Source: Bacteroidales bacterium
GTDB taxonomy: Bacteria > Bacteroidota > Bacteroidia > Bacteroidales > WCHB1-69
Reading direction: 5' to 3'
NCBI GenBank assembly: GCA_017438945.1
Contig: JAFRUI010000014.1
Coordinates: 1-64,000 of the forward strand
Length of the DNA stretch: 64,000 nt
Part shown: positions 50,181 to 58,676 of the stretch, piece by piece
Layout of the letters: every line of letters begins with the position of its first letter
How positions within the stretch are numbered: position 1 is the stretch's first letter
Notes under the pieces: generated by a model
What the model was told of the DNA's origin: nothing
Database searches by the model: none
What the model saw: the letters and a program-made list of their open reading frames with translations, nothing else
Program-made: the position numbers and the translations under genes

Positions 50181-52463
50181 TTATCTGACGACGATTTTTT
50201 GAACGGATTGGCCATTTTCACTGTTCAGGTGCAAGAAGTAGACGCCCTTGGCCAAATTGTTCACATTGATCTTGTAAGTGCCTGTGCCGCCGTCATGGTT
50301 GAATTGGTCAACATAGACGGTTTTGCCCATCATATCCACCACGCTTGCATTGAATTGTTGAGCTTTGTCGGAAGTAACCTCAACATTCACGAAAGAAGTG
50401 GCAGGGTTCGGATATACATTGATTTCAGTTTCGTCAAATTGATCAATGCCATTGTGGATGCCATAATATTCAAGCTCGAAGCCTGTTCCTTGGAGCATGT
50501 TGTCAGTGGCGAAGCGGATGATGAATCTGGAAGACGGAACACCGGCCATGTTATAGAGAGGAGCATTGAAAGAGTAAACCTCTGTCGGCTGGTGGTTCAT
50601 GTCGAAGTGAGCCACAAGTTCCTTGCTTGAAGAGTTGGGGGAAGATTGGTTGTAGATATCAACGAAATCACCTTGTTTCAGGTCAAATTTGTGGAATGCG
50701 TAGACCAATTGGTCAGTCCATTTCAGATTCAGGGTGTATTCGCAGACGTTGGAGGCACGGTAGGTGTCGTCGCTGATTTCATTGTTCGGTTTGTCGGTCA
50801 GGACCTTGTATTGGTCGGTATAAGTCTTGTCAGTACAAGCACTTCTGCTGAAGCTCTTTACATTATAGTCAAGGACAAAACCATAGTCTGTTTCAGAGTT
50901 TGCGGTGGAGGTGAAGACAACCAGCACGCTGTCGGCATTGACAGTGATGGAAGCGGGAAGTGCTTCGCCTTGGAAGTCACCGTGTTCGCAGTCGGGGATG
51001 TTGGTATAGTCGTTGCAGGCAGCCATCAGGTAATCGCCGCTGAATTGTTGTTTGATGCCGGAAGCTTCGGTGCCGCCGTTGTAAACGATGACCTTGTCGC
51101 CGGATTTCACTTTGAGTTTGGAGAACTTAAGTTCGTAAGAGGTTGCATCCGGGCAAGCCAGCACCCATCTGCGGTTGGAGTTCTGGGCGTATTTCATATT
51201 GCCGGCGCCATCGCTGATGGTACCGAAGCTGGCGGTGACGCGGGTGAAGCTTTCAGCGGGTTTCACGATAGCGGCGCTGTCAGGCATGAGTTTTATCATC
51301 ATGGTGTTGGAACCGGAAGCATTAAAGGTGCCGGAGCCTAGGGTAGACTGTTTGTTGATCAGGTAGTAGCCGTTGCTGTTGCCGGCCCAACCCCAGTTGA
51401 CATGGAAATAGGTGGCATTGTTAACAGTGGTGTAGCCGTCCACAATCCAAGCGTGACCGCCGGCTTGATCGCTGCGGCCTGAGAAGAACAGAGGTCTGTG
51501 TTGGTCTAATTCCCCTTTGGCGATGTTCTCCCAGAGATACATCAGGGTATCGTTGGAAACCACGTCGCTGATGACTTTGTATTGGGCATTTTCAGAGAAG
51601 AAGTAGTGATCCTGCAATGCGGCCAACGCATATTCGGATTGGGAGCCGGAGCCGTCCCAGCCATAACCCATACGAACAGAAACACCGCAGTGGTAGATCA
51701 GTTTTGCCAGCTCACCATCGTATGCGTTCAAGGAATTGGCCATGGCATTATAGTCATAGGTGGCTTGAGAATAGTTGACGGTTTGGGCAGGGTAGGTGTA
51801 GGTCAGTTCTCCTTCGTCACTATATTCTTGGGGAATGTAAATGACTGTGCCGTAGCCGTGATCCGGATAGCGGTAGAAATAGAGGATGTTGGCCATGGTC
51901 AAAGCCACACAACCAACTGGGGTGTGATAGTCATCATTGTAAGAGTTGCGGGGATTGTAGGGGCACATGGTGTTGTAGTATTGCTCCTGGGTCCAGCGGG
52001 TGGTCACCAGCGGCTGCATGCTCGGGTTGCCCTTCACGGAATAAGGGGTGAAATCGGAAGCCAGATAATGGTTCCAAGAGTTACGGACATCCAGAGCCGC
52101 TGAAGGGTTGCTGAGCAAATAAGACAGTTCCTTCGCATAGCGTTCCGTGTAAATGTCTGCTCCGGTACCCTTTTGGAAATTGCTTTCCAAGGAGAAGGCC
52201 AGCACCGGATTGGCCAAATCGGTGGCGGAGACAATGATGAATCCTTGGTCACCAATGCTGAAACGATAGGTGACGGGGACACCGTCTTCGGAATATTCCG
52301 TATTCACTAAGACCAGCTCCATTTGGCTTGCTTTAGCAGCACCCACACGTTCGGAGAGGAAGTTCTTAGATGCGGTCATGGCATCTTCTACGGGGATCAC
52401 ATTCACCGCGTAGCTCATGGTAACGAACATCAGTAACGATGCGAACAGAGTAAATTTTTTCAT
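50181..52463 (-). CDS. secreted C10-family cysteine peptidase with CUB-like domains and T9SS signal
   Basis: A 760-aa exported protease of the streptopain (SpeB) family. Signal peptide 1-19 and a Spi-type propeptide (~20-130) precede the catalytic domain. The nucleophile is C185 in TPVGCVALTMANILYF and the histidine H337 in GGHAWIVDGY, with the downstream HVNWGWAG motif. Two CUB-like beta modules (~420-545 and ~565-675) follow. The last ~75 residues (INVYPNPATSFVNV ... GVYFLHLNS ... KIVVR) are a T9SS type A sorting domain. It likely degrades host or dietary protein at the cell surface. It has its own promoter and terminator. Confidence 0.92.
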   Translation of the reverse strand: MKKFTLFASLLMFVTMSYAVNVIPVEDAMTASKNFLSERVGAAKASQMELVLVNTEYSEDGVPVTYRFSIGDQGFIIVSATDLANPVLAFSLESNFQKGTGADIYTERYAKELSYLLSNPSAALDVRNSWNHYLASDFTPYSVKGNPSMQPLVTTRWTQEQYYNTMCPYNPRNSYNDDYHTPVGCVALTMANILYFYRYPDHGYGTVIYIPQEYSDEGELTYTYPAQTVNYSQATYDYNAMANSLNAYDGELAKLIYHCGVSVRMGYGWDGSGSQSEYALAALQDHYFFSENAQYKVISDVVSNDTLMYLWENIAKGELDQHRPLFFSGRSDQAGGHAWIVDGYTTVNNATYFHVNWGWAGNSNGYYLINKQSTLGSGTFNASGSNTMMIKLMPDSAAIVKPAESFTRVTASFGTISDGAGNMKYAQNSNRRWVLACPDATSYELKFSKLKVKSGDKVIVYNGGTEASGIKQQFSGDYLMAACNDYTNIPDCEHGDFQGEALPASITVNADSVLVVFTSTANSETDYGFVLDYNVKSFSRSACTDKTYTDQYKVLTDKPNNEISDDTYRASNVCEYTLNLKWTDQLVYAFHKFDLKQGDFVDIYNQSSPNSSSKELVAHFDMNHQPTEVYSFNAPLYNMAGVPSSRFIIRFATDNMLQGTGFELEYYGIHNGIDQFDETEINVYPNPATSFVNVEVTSDKAQQFNASVVDMMGKTVYVDQFNHDGGTGTYKINVNNLAKGVYFLHLNSENGQSVQKIVVR

Positions 52464-52510
52464 ACTTTATAGAATTTTATTTATAATTATTCCAATTAAT
52501 ATTATAGCCC

Positions 52511-52519
52511 GCAAAAATA
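52511..52519 (-). promoter_or_regulatory. -7 box for the C10 protease
   Basis: The minus strand reads TATTTTTGC, 48 bases before the protease ATG. Confidence 0.65.
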
Positions 52520-52589
52520 CAAAAAAAATAAATAAAACACCACCTCGAATCTGATATTTAAAATTTATTCAGATTAACGTGGTTTTTTG

Positions 52590-52598
52590 TATTTTTGC
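52590..52598 (+). promoter_or_regulatory. -7 box for the flavodiiron gene
   Basis: TATTTTTGC lies about 55 bases before the ATG at 52654 and faces away from the protease promoter. Confidence 0.65.
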
Positions 52599-52653
52599 GC
52601 TTCGGTTTATGAACCGCTCAAATGTTTTATAAGACAATAAGTTATCTTTGATT

Positions 52654-53856
52654 ATGAATACGTCAAGAAAAATTTCAAACGATTTGTGGTATGTCGGTGC
52701 ATCCGACAGAAGACTGGCCCTTTTTGAGAATATGATGCCCATCCCGAGTGGCACCTCCTACAATTCTTACGTCCTCATTGACGAGAAGACCGTTCTTTTG
52801 GACACGGTTGACCAGGCCGTGGGCGCGCAGTTCATGGAGAACCTGACGGCTGTGCTGGCAGGACGAGTGCTGGACTACATCGTTGTCCACCATGTGGAAC
52901 CCGACCATTTGGCCTCCCTGACGGAAGTGCTGGTTCGTTGGCCGAATGCCGTCATCGTGTGCAGTCTGCAAGCCTCCCGCTTCATGAAACAGTTCATGGA
53001 TATTCCTGAACATGTTCAATTCCAGATTGTCAAGGAAGGGGATTCGTTGAATACGGGCAAGCATACGCTCAGTTTCGTTGGTGCGCAGATGGTTCACTGG
53101 CCGGAAGTGCTGGTCTCTTACGATACCACCGACAAAGTCCTCTTCTCCGCCGATGCTTTCGGTACATTTGGCGCACTGAATGGCAATCTCTATGCCGATG
53201 AGGTCAACTTCGACCGCGAATGGATGTACGAAGCCCGCCGTTATTATACTAATATTGTAGGCAAGTATGGCATGCAGGTGCAGAATCTCCTGAAAAAGGC
53301 TGCCACGCTCGATATCGCTATGATTTGCCCGCTCCACGGACCCATCTGGCGCAAGGATTTCGGCAAGTTTATCGAAAAATACGACAAATGGAGCCGTTAC
53401 GAACCCGAAGACAAGGAAGTTCTCGTGATTTACGGTTCCATGTATGGCCATACGGAATCCGTGGCCACCGTTTTGTCAGGAATGCTTGCCGACAAAGGCT
53501 GTCGTAACGTGCGCATGTACGATGTCTCCGCTACACACGTATCTTATTTGGTGTCAGAGTCTTTCCGTTGCAGCCACATCGTGCTCGTCGCTCCGACCTA
53601 CAATGGTGGTCTCTATCCGCCGATGGAGAACTACCTGCTTGACATCAAGGCGCATCTGCTGCAAAACCGCACCTTCACCGTGATTGAGAACGGCTCCTGG
53701 GCGCCCGTTTCCGGCAACGCCGTCAAGGCCATCCTCGGCGAGATGAAGAACACCACCGTCCTTGAACCCGCCATTACCTTCAAGTCCGCCATGAAAGAAG
53801 CGCAACGCGCCGAATTGGAGACCCTTGCAAATGCAATTGTCGAATCATTACTCTAA
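52654..53856 (+). CDS. flavodiiron protein (FprA family)
   Basis: An A-type flavoprotein that reduces oxygen to water or nitric oxide to nitrous oxide, protecting anaerobes. The 400-aa protein has the diiron beta-lactamase-like domain with HHVEPDH (residues ~77-83) and further ligands in VHWPE, SADAFG and PLHGP, then a flavodoxin domain with the FMN loop YGSMYGHTE. The ATG at 52654 is chosen over an in-frame TTG six bases upstream. It is followed 34 bases on by an NfnAB-type oxidoreductase that may supply electrons via ferredoxin or NAD(P)H. No rubredoxin domain is fused. Confidence 0.93.
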   Translation: MNTSRKISNDLWYVGASDRRLALFENMMPIPSGTSYNSYVLIDEKTVLLDTVDQAVGAQFMENLTAVLAGRVLDYIVVHHVEPDHLASLTEVLVRWPNAVIVCSLQASRFMKQFMDIPEHVQFQIVKEGDSLNTGKHTLSFVGAQMVHWPEVLVSYDTTDKVLFSADAFGTFGALNGNLYADEVNFDREWMYEARRYYTNIVGKYGMQVQNLLKKAATLDIAMICPLHGPIWRKDFGKFIEKYDKWSRYEPEDKEVLVIYGSMYGHTESVATVLSGMLADKGCRNVRMYDVSATHVSYLVSESFRCSHIVLVAPTYNGGLYPPMENYLLDIKAHLLQNRTFTVIENGSWAPVSGNAVKAILGEMKNTTVLEPAITFKSAMKEAQRAELETLANAIVESLL

Positions 53857-53887
53857 CCCCAATAACCTTCTAACCCTTTAACCCGTA
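53853..53887. repeat. heptamer array between the flavodiiron and Nfn-type genes
   Basis: CTAACCC, CAATAAC, CTTCTAA, CCCTTTA and ACCCGTA. It covers the stop of the flavodiiron gene and the leader of the next gene, and is similar in the opposite orientation to 21440-21473. Confidence 0.75.
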
Positions 53888-53890
53888 ATT

Positions 53891-56161
53891 ATGTATAAAA
53901 TCGTCAAAAAGGAAGAACTAGGTCAGGATACCTTCCTGATGGAGGTGGAAGCCCCGAAAATCGCGCAATCGGTGCTGCCCGGACAGTTTGTCATCGTGAA
54001 GGCGAACGAGACCGCCGAGCGAATCCCGTTAACCGTCAGCGACACGTTTTTGCCTGATGGAACTATTACTTTGGTAATCAAAGCAATAGGAGTTTCAACC
54101 CGAAAAATAGTCTCCTTCCCGGTAGGCGGTTTTTTCCACGATGTGGTGGGACCGTTGGGCAATCCGTCGGCCTTCATCCATCGTCCGATCGGCATGTTGC
54201 GCCGGTCGCGCTACTGTTTCATAGCGGGAGGTGTTGGCATCGCGCCGGTCTTTCCATTGGTAAAGTGGATGTCACAACACGGGCTGGAGTGCGATGTCAT
54301 CATCGGGGCCCGCAACGCGTCGCTGCTCTTCTATATCGAGCAGTTCCGTAAAATCACCAACAACCTCTACATCACCACAGATGACGGTTCCATGGGTTTC
54401 AAGGGTACGGTGAACGACATGCTGGATTATCTGGTTCATCATGAAGGTCGCCGCTACGATGAGATCACGGCCATCGGTCCGATGATTATGATGAAGTTCG
54501 TGTCATTGAAAGCCAAGGAGTTAGGGATTCCTTGCGTGGTGAGTCTCAACTCGCTGATGGTGGATGGCACGGGCATGTGCGGCGCGTGTCGGGTGCAAAT
54601 CGGCGGCCAAACGAAGTTCACCTGCGTGGATGGCCCCGAGTTCGATGCCTCCCTCATCAATTTCGACGAGTGTATGCACCGTCAAGCTATGTATGACCAT
54701 ATTGAAGGTCGCAAGTTGTTGGAAGAAGAAGAGTTACGTGAAAATCACCAATGTCATATCGGCGGTATCGCACATGAGGCCCTTCCACCAAAATCACGTG
54801 TGCCAGTGCGCGAGCAAGCGCCCGAGGTGCGTCGTTCAAACTTTAGGGAGGTTTGTTTCGGCTACAATGCCGAAGAGGCGGTGGAAGAGGCTCGCCGATG
54901 TTTGACCTGCAAAAACCCGCAGTGTGTGAGCGGCTGTCCGGTGCATATCCGCATTCCCGACTTCATCTCGCTGATCAAGGACGGACAGTTTGACAAAGCC
55001 GCCACTCTGATTCGTGAGGACACCGCACTGCCGTCTGTGTGCGGTCGCGTGTGCCCGCAGGAGAGCCAGTGCGAGGGCAAGTGCATCCTCGGCCGCAAGG
55101 GCGACCCCGTGGCCATCGGCAAATTGGAGCGTTTCATCGGTGACTGGTCGATGAAGAACAAAATCGTGGCACAGAAACCCACGGTTCGGAAAGGTCAGAA
55201 AGTGGCCGTGGTGGGCAGTGGTCCCGCCGGACTGACTTGCGCTAAAGAGCTGCGTTGTATGGGCTACGATGTAACAGTGTATGAGGCACTTCACGAGTTT
55301 GGAGGCGTGCTCGTCTATGGCATTCCGGAGTTCCGCTTGCCGAAAAAAGACATAGTGAAGCCCGAAATCGACACCATCAAGAATCTTGGTGTGCGTTTCG
55401 AGAGCGATGTGGTGATCGGTCGCACTATGTCGGTGGACGACCTGATGGAAAAATGGTGTTATGATGCTGTTTTCATCGCATCGGGTGCAGGATTCCCCAA
55501 TTTTATGAACATTGAGGGCGAAAACCTTTGCGGTGTGGTCTCCGCGAATGAGTTTTTGACGAGAAACAACCTGCTGTTCTCTTACAAGGAACATTACGAA
55601 ACCCCGAACTTCGTCGGCAAGAAGGTGACGGTGGTGGGTGGCGGCAATGTGGCCATGGATGCGGCCCGCACGGCCATCCGTCTCGGGGCGGAAGTACATA
55701 TCGTCTATCGCCGTTCCGAAGAGGAGCTGCCTGCCCGCCGCGAGGAGGTGCATCACGCTAAGGAGGAAGGTGTTGACTTCCAACTGCTTACCAATCCGGT
55801 GAAGATTATCGGCAACGACAAGGGCTGGGTATGCGGCATGGAGTGCGTGCGCATGGAGCTGACGGAACCAGATGCTTCGGGTCGCCGCCGTCCGGTGAAG
55901 ATTCCCGGTTCCGAGTTCGTGTTGGACACCGATATGGTCATCATGTCCATCGGTACTTCGCCTAACCCCCTGATTTACACCACAACGCAAGGTTTGGATG
56001 TCAACAGCCACGGCTGCATTGTAGCCGATGAGGTAGGGGCCACCTCACGGGAGGGTGTCTTTGCCGGCGGCGACATCGTTTCCGGCGCGGCCACGGTCAT
56101 TCTCGCCATGGGCGCGGGAAAGAGCGCGGCGAAGGCGATTGACGAGTATTTGAGGAAATAG
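53891..56161 (+). CDS. fused ferredoxin-NADP oxidoreductase (NfnAB / SudBA type)
   Basis: A 756-aa natural fusion. Residues ~1-290 are a PyrK-type FAD/NAD-binding subunit with [2Fe-2S] cysteines C230, C233 and C245 (GMCGACRVQ...FTC). Residues ~300-756 are a GltD-type flavoprotein with two [4Fe-4S] clusters (C337, C340, C345, C349 and C384, C388, C394, C398) and two dinucleotide loops: VGSGPAGLTCAKEL for FAD and VGGGNVAMDAARTA for NADPH. In other anaerobes NfnAB couples NADH and ferredoxin to NADP by flavin-based bifurcation. Databases often call such fusions bifunctional DHOD B / NADPH-dependent glutamate synthase. It pairs with the flavodiiron gene just upstream. Confidence 0.9.
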   Translation: MYKIVKKEELGQDTFLMEVEAPKIAQSVLPGQFVIVKANETAERIPLTVSDTFLPDGTITLVIKAIGVSTRKIVSFPVGGFFHDVVGPLGNPSAFIHRPIGMLRRSRYCFIAGGVGIAPVFPLVKWMSQHGLECDVIIGARNASLLFYIEQFRKITNNLYITTDDGSMGFKGTVNDMLDYLVHHEGRRYDEITAIGPMIMMKFVSLKAKELGIPCVVSLNSLMVDGTGMCGACRVQIGGQTKFTCVDGPEFDASLINFDECMHRQAMYDHIEGRKLLEEEELRENHQCHIGGIAHEALPPKSRVPVREQAPEVRRSNFREVCFGYNAEEAVEEARRCLTCKNPQCVSGCPVHIRIPDFISLIKDGQFDKAATLIREDTALPSVCGRVCPQESQCEGKCILGRKGDPVAIGKLERFIGDWSMKNKIVAQKPTVRKGQKVAVVGSGPAGLTCAKELRCMGYDVTVYEALHEFGGVLVYGIPEFRLPKKDIVKPEIDTIKNLGVRFESDVVIGRTMSVDDLMEKWCYDAVFIASGAGFPNFMNIEGENLCGVVSANEFLTRNNLLFSYKEHYETPNFVGKKVTVVGGGNVAMDAARTAIRLGAEVHIVYRRSEEELPARREEVHHAKEEGVDFQLLTNPVKIIGNDKGWVCGMECVRMELTEPDASGRRRPVKIPGSEFVLDTDMVIMSIGTSPNPLIYTTTQGLDVNSHGCIVADEVGATSREGVFAGGDIVSGAATVILAMGAGKSAAKAIDEYLRK

Positions 56162-56202
56162 GCAAAAGGCAAAAGGCAAAAGGCAAAAGGCAATAGGCAA
56201 TA
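56161..56202. repeat. heptamer array (GGCAAAA/GGCAATA)
   Basis: Four GGCAAAA units and two GGCAATA units starting at the stop codon of the oxidoreductase. The GGCAATA unit also forms the MutS 3' end, in the other orientation. Confidence 0.92.
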
Positions 56203-56240
56203 GAAGGGCTACCGCAATGCGACAGCCCTTCTTTCATTTA
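56203..56240 (+). terminator. terminator after the Nfn-type gene
   Basis: GAAGGGCT and AGCCCTTC form an 8-bp stem with a 13-base loop, followed by TTTCATTT. It lies between convergent genes and may serve both. Confidence 0.75.
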
Positions 56241-56254
56241 TGGCGTTTTTACCT

Positions 56255-57172
56255 TTATAATTCTACCGCGGGCCAGCCGTAGTCCTGATAGTATTTGACG
56301 TTGAGGTTGTGTTTTTTCACATACTCGCGCAGTTGCTCCTGACGGACGGCTTCGCGAACATTCTCGTTGGAGTGGATATTCTGGTAGATGTCGAAATATT
56401 CGCCGAAGATGCGCCGGGCGCTGGCCTCGTTGCCAGCTCCATCGACCGTCTGCTCGAAGGAGACCACCTTGTATCCGTTTCCTTCCTTCTTCAGGGTCAT
56501 CGTTCCCGAGTGGTTGCCCCCGGAGACGCACTTGAGCGTGTCGCCCGCCTGGTCGTACCAGAGCACCCAGAAGTCGCCCATGAAGAGCTCGTCCTCCTCG
56601 TGCACCATGATCATCATGGGGATGCAGAGTTCGCCTTTCAGGTAATGCTCGCCAATCTCGTTCACCAGATAGTCGCTGATGGCGTTGCGCACCGTCTGTT
56701 CCTTTTTGTTGATGGCGATATGGTGGAGGCAGTCGGCTTTGTGCCCGTCGAAGTCGGACATCAGCCATTGGCCGTTCACCTTCTCCATATAGAGTTTATG
56801 TTCCTCTACGTCAGAGTTTTCGTCAAACGAGCCGTCCTCCCATTTCTGGCGCACCTTGAGGGTGGCCACCGCGTGGGTGTTGTCGGTTTTTTCCACGCCG
56901 GTCACTTCGAAATCGGCGATGGTGCCGCCGTTGCCGGTCACGAAGTAGTAGAGCCATTCGTGGTCCATGGCCTCGAACTCCGGCAGCTGGTTGAACATCG
57001 TGTCCAGCACGCTGTAGAAGTCCGCCGTCATATACGGTTTCGACTTCTCCGACAGTTCGTGGTCGGGGATGTATTGGCACAGCTCGGCCGCACGTTTCTG
57101 CAGTTGTTTTTCAGAATCACAACATGCCGCAAACAGGAACGCGGCGATGGCAAAAAAGAGGATTTTTTTCAT
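56255..57172 (-). CDS. lipoprotein of unknown function
   Basis: A 305-aa lipoprotein with lipobox FAAC (C16) after MKKILFFAIAAFLF. Starting at 57172 or the adjacent ATG at 57175 keeps the promoter (57209-57217) outside; the frame extends further upstream through it. The mature part shows two NTF2-like (DUF3828-type) modules: one around YMTADFYSVLDTMFN ... ATLKVRQKWEDGS ... KVNGQWLMSDFDG, and a less regular second half. Such lipoproteins are common in Bacteroidota and usually unassigned. Composition is typical of the region. Confidence 0.7.
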   Translation of the reverse strand: MKKILFFAIAAFLFAACCDSEKQLQKRAAELCQYIPDHELSEKSKPYMTADFYSVLDTMFNQLPEFEAMDHEWLYYFVTGNGGTIADFEVTGVEKTDNTHAVATLKVRQKWEDGSFDENSDVEEHKLYMEKVNGQWLMSDFDGHKADCLHHIAINKKEQTVRNAISDYLVNEIGEHYLKGELCIPMMIMVHEEDELFMGDFWVLWYDQAGDTLKCVSGGNHSGTMTLKKEGNGYKVVSFEQTVDGAGNEASARRIFGEYFDIYQNIHSNENVREAVRQEQLREYVKKHNLNVKYYQDYGWPAVEL

Positions 57173-57208
57173 CATATTAGGGTTTAAATTATTCGCTAAA
57201 AACGGAGC

Positions 57209-57217
57209 GCAAAAATA
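57209..57217 (-). promoter_or_regulatory. -7 box for the lipoprotein gene
   Basis: The minus strand reads TATTTTTGC, 37 bases before the ATG. Confidence 0.6.
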
Positions 57218-57238
57218 CAAAATCTGCAATGACTCTCT

Positions 57239-57418
57239 CTATCGCACGCCAAGTTCCTTAAAGATATTTTCCAGTACTTCTGCATCGTTGTGACAGAGAT
57301 ATGAGTTTATTTCCATCGTTTTCCCCCGTGGCACTTTCAACCACTTTTGTTTTTGTTGAATGCTCAAAATTGTAATAGGTGGCCATCGTGATAAATATTC
57401 TAACAACAGATGGAACAT
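57239..57418 (-). CDS. putative small protein overlapping the sugar-isomerase-like gene
   Basis: A 59-codon open frame whose ATG at 57418 lies within the last codons of the larger gene, in another frame. The predicted peptide has protein-like character: WPPITIL, QKQKWLKVPRGKTMEIN and a helical C-terminus EVLENIFKELGVR. An overlap of this kind would allow translational coupling. No homologue was recognised. The amino-acid balance looks more like a real protein than random DNA, but short length makes this uncertain. It could be the remnant of a longer gene. Confidence 0.42.
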   Translation of the reverse strand: MFHLLLEYLSRWPPITILSIQQKQKWLKVPRGKTMEINSYLCHNDAEVLENIFKELGVR

Positions 57419-58608
57419 CTCCGTAACAACGCTTTCAGTGCTTCTGCGTGCTGTCCGACTACGATAACATGGTGATTACCAATAGGATTCGTCAAAAAGT
57501 ATTCGGTATCGGACGGTTTGGCGAGACGCACCACTAACTGCGTGCGGCAGAGGTCCGGCTTTGTCTGACAGCGAACCAGCTCTCCTTCCGCGACGAATAC
57601 TCGTGACAAATCGCCCGAAACTTTGCAAATCGTGACAGGACCTTCTGGCACGAAGCCGCGGATGCCGACCCCGATTCCCGATTCGAAATGCGTGTCCAGT
57701 TCGTAACGATGCACCATATCGAAGGGTATGGTGCAGTGGGCGAAGAGGATTTCGCCCGTTTCGGGATGGATGCTGGCGGGGTTCGCTTGGAAAGAGGACG
57801 TGCCGATTAGGGCGCGGAGCAGCATCATAGTTAGCATAGTGGGAACATCGCCCTCGCAACCTGCAATATAACCCTCCGCGTTCAGCTTCGCCAATGCCCA
57901 GCAGCCGGTATTGTGGACAGCATCCAACAAATCGAAACAACGGATTGTAAAACCCTGTAAGTCATGTTTTTGAACTACGATTTTCAATGCCTCATAGATA
58001 CGACAGGCATCGGGAAGCGCCTCTTTGACCGTTGGCATATCGCTATGCTCTGTTGGCGAGGATTCAGGGGTTGCGGCCAGCGTGTCCAGCAGTTCGCTCA
58101 TGGGAATATCTAACAGTTCAATGCCCAGTTTCTGTCGGACGCACTCCGTATCCACTTGGCTGGCAATGAGCCAGTCGGAAGGTTTCCCGATGACCCCTAA
58201 ACGGCAGTGTCGCAACCGTTTGACCGCCGATTCCACCTGGCACAGCAATTGGATGCGCGAGGCGATGTATTCGGGATTACCGTGCAGAATCTCACCTTGT
58301 TTCCCTTGCTGTCGCAGGTAGGAGAGGATTTCTAATGAGGCTGCTAACGAGTTGCTCTTGTCGGAAGCCAGGAGATAGAACGGAGCGTCCGATTTCCCGA
58401 CCAGTGTGGGCATCATTTGCTGAAAGATGCCTTCGGTGCCGCCCGTCCGCACGAAAATCAGATTCAGATCGTGGGAGCCGTAGTCCGAGAAATCGTCGCC
58501 TTTCAGAATGTACGGGACATTCAAGGAGGTTAGAAACGCTTTGGTGAGCGTGTCCACCGCCTCTGGGTCATGCAGGGCAGAAGTGAGGGTATGGACTGCG
58601 ATATTCAT
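57400..58608 (-). CDS. L-fucose/L-arabinose isomerase-like protein
   Basis: A 402-aa cytosolic protein resembling the FucI/AraA superfamily, which interconverts aldoses and ketoses with a bound metal. The C-terminal core has FTIRCFDLLDAVHNTGCWALA and the characteristic GCEGDVPTMLTMMLLRAL segment, where the glutamate is the predicted metal/catalytic residue. The second acid and histidine positions were not confidently placed. It is shorter than true FucI (~590 aa), as are many anaerobe homologues. Substrate unknown. The ORF end overlaps a small ORF. It has no obvious promoter and lies 64 bases downstream of vsr on the same strand. Confidence 0.75.
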   Translation of the reverse strand: MNIAVHTLTSALHDPEAVDTLTKAFLTSLNVPYILKGDDFSDYGSHDLNLIFVRTGGTEGIFQQMMPTLVGKSDAPFYLLASDKSNSLAASLEILSYLRQQGKQGEILHGNPEYIASRIQLLCQVESAVKRLRHCRLGVIGKPSDWLIASQVDTECVRQKLGIELLDIPMSELLDTLAATPESSPTEHSDMPTVKEALPDACRIYEALKIVVQKHDLQGFTIRCFDLLDAVHNTGCWALAKLNAEGYIAGCEGDVPTMLTMMLLRALIGTSSFQANPASIHPETGEILFAHCTIPFDMVHRYELDTHFESGIGVGIRGFVPEGPVTICKVSGDLSRVFVAEGELVRCQTKPDLCRTQLVVRLAKPSDTEYFLTNPIGNHHVIVVGQHAEALKALLRRCSICC

Positions 58609-58641
58609 ATTGTTTTTTTATGTTTGTTTTTTACGTTTTTC

Positions 58642-58676
58642 AAATTTCGGGTTTCAAGTTTCATGTTTCAGGTTAT
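58642..58676. repeat. heptamer array (AAGTTTC type) at the vsr end
   Basis: AAATTTC, GGGTTTC, AAGTTTC, ATGTTTC and AGGTTAT. Its last unit includes the vsr stop codon. Confidence 0.85.

Noticed and set aside
54836..56011. 391-codon open frame antisense to the Nfn-type gene
   Set aside because: Reverse-strand shadow of a gene with clear Fe-S and flavin motifs.
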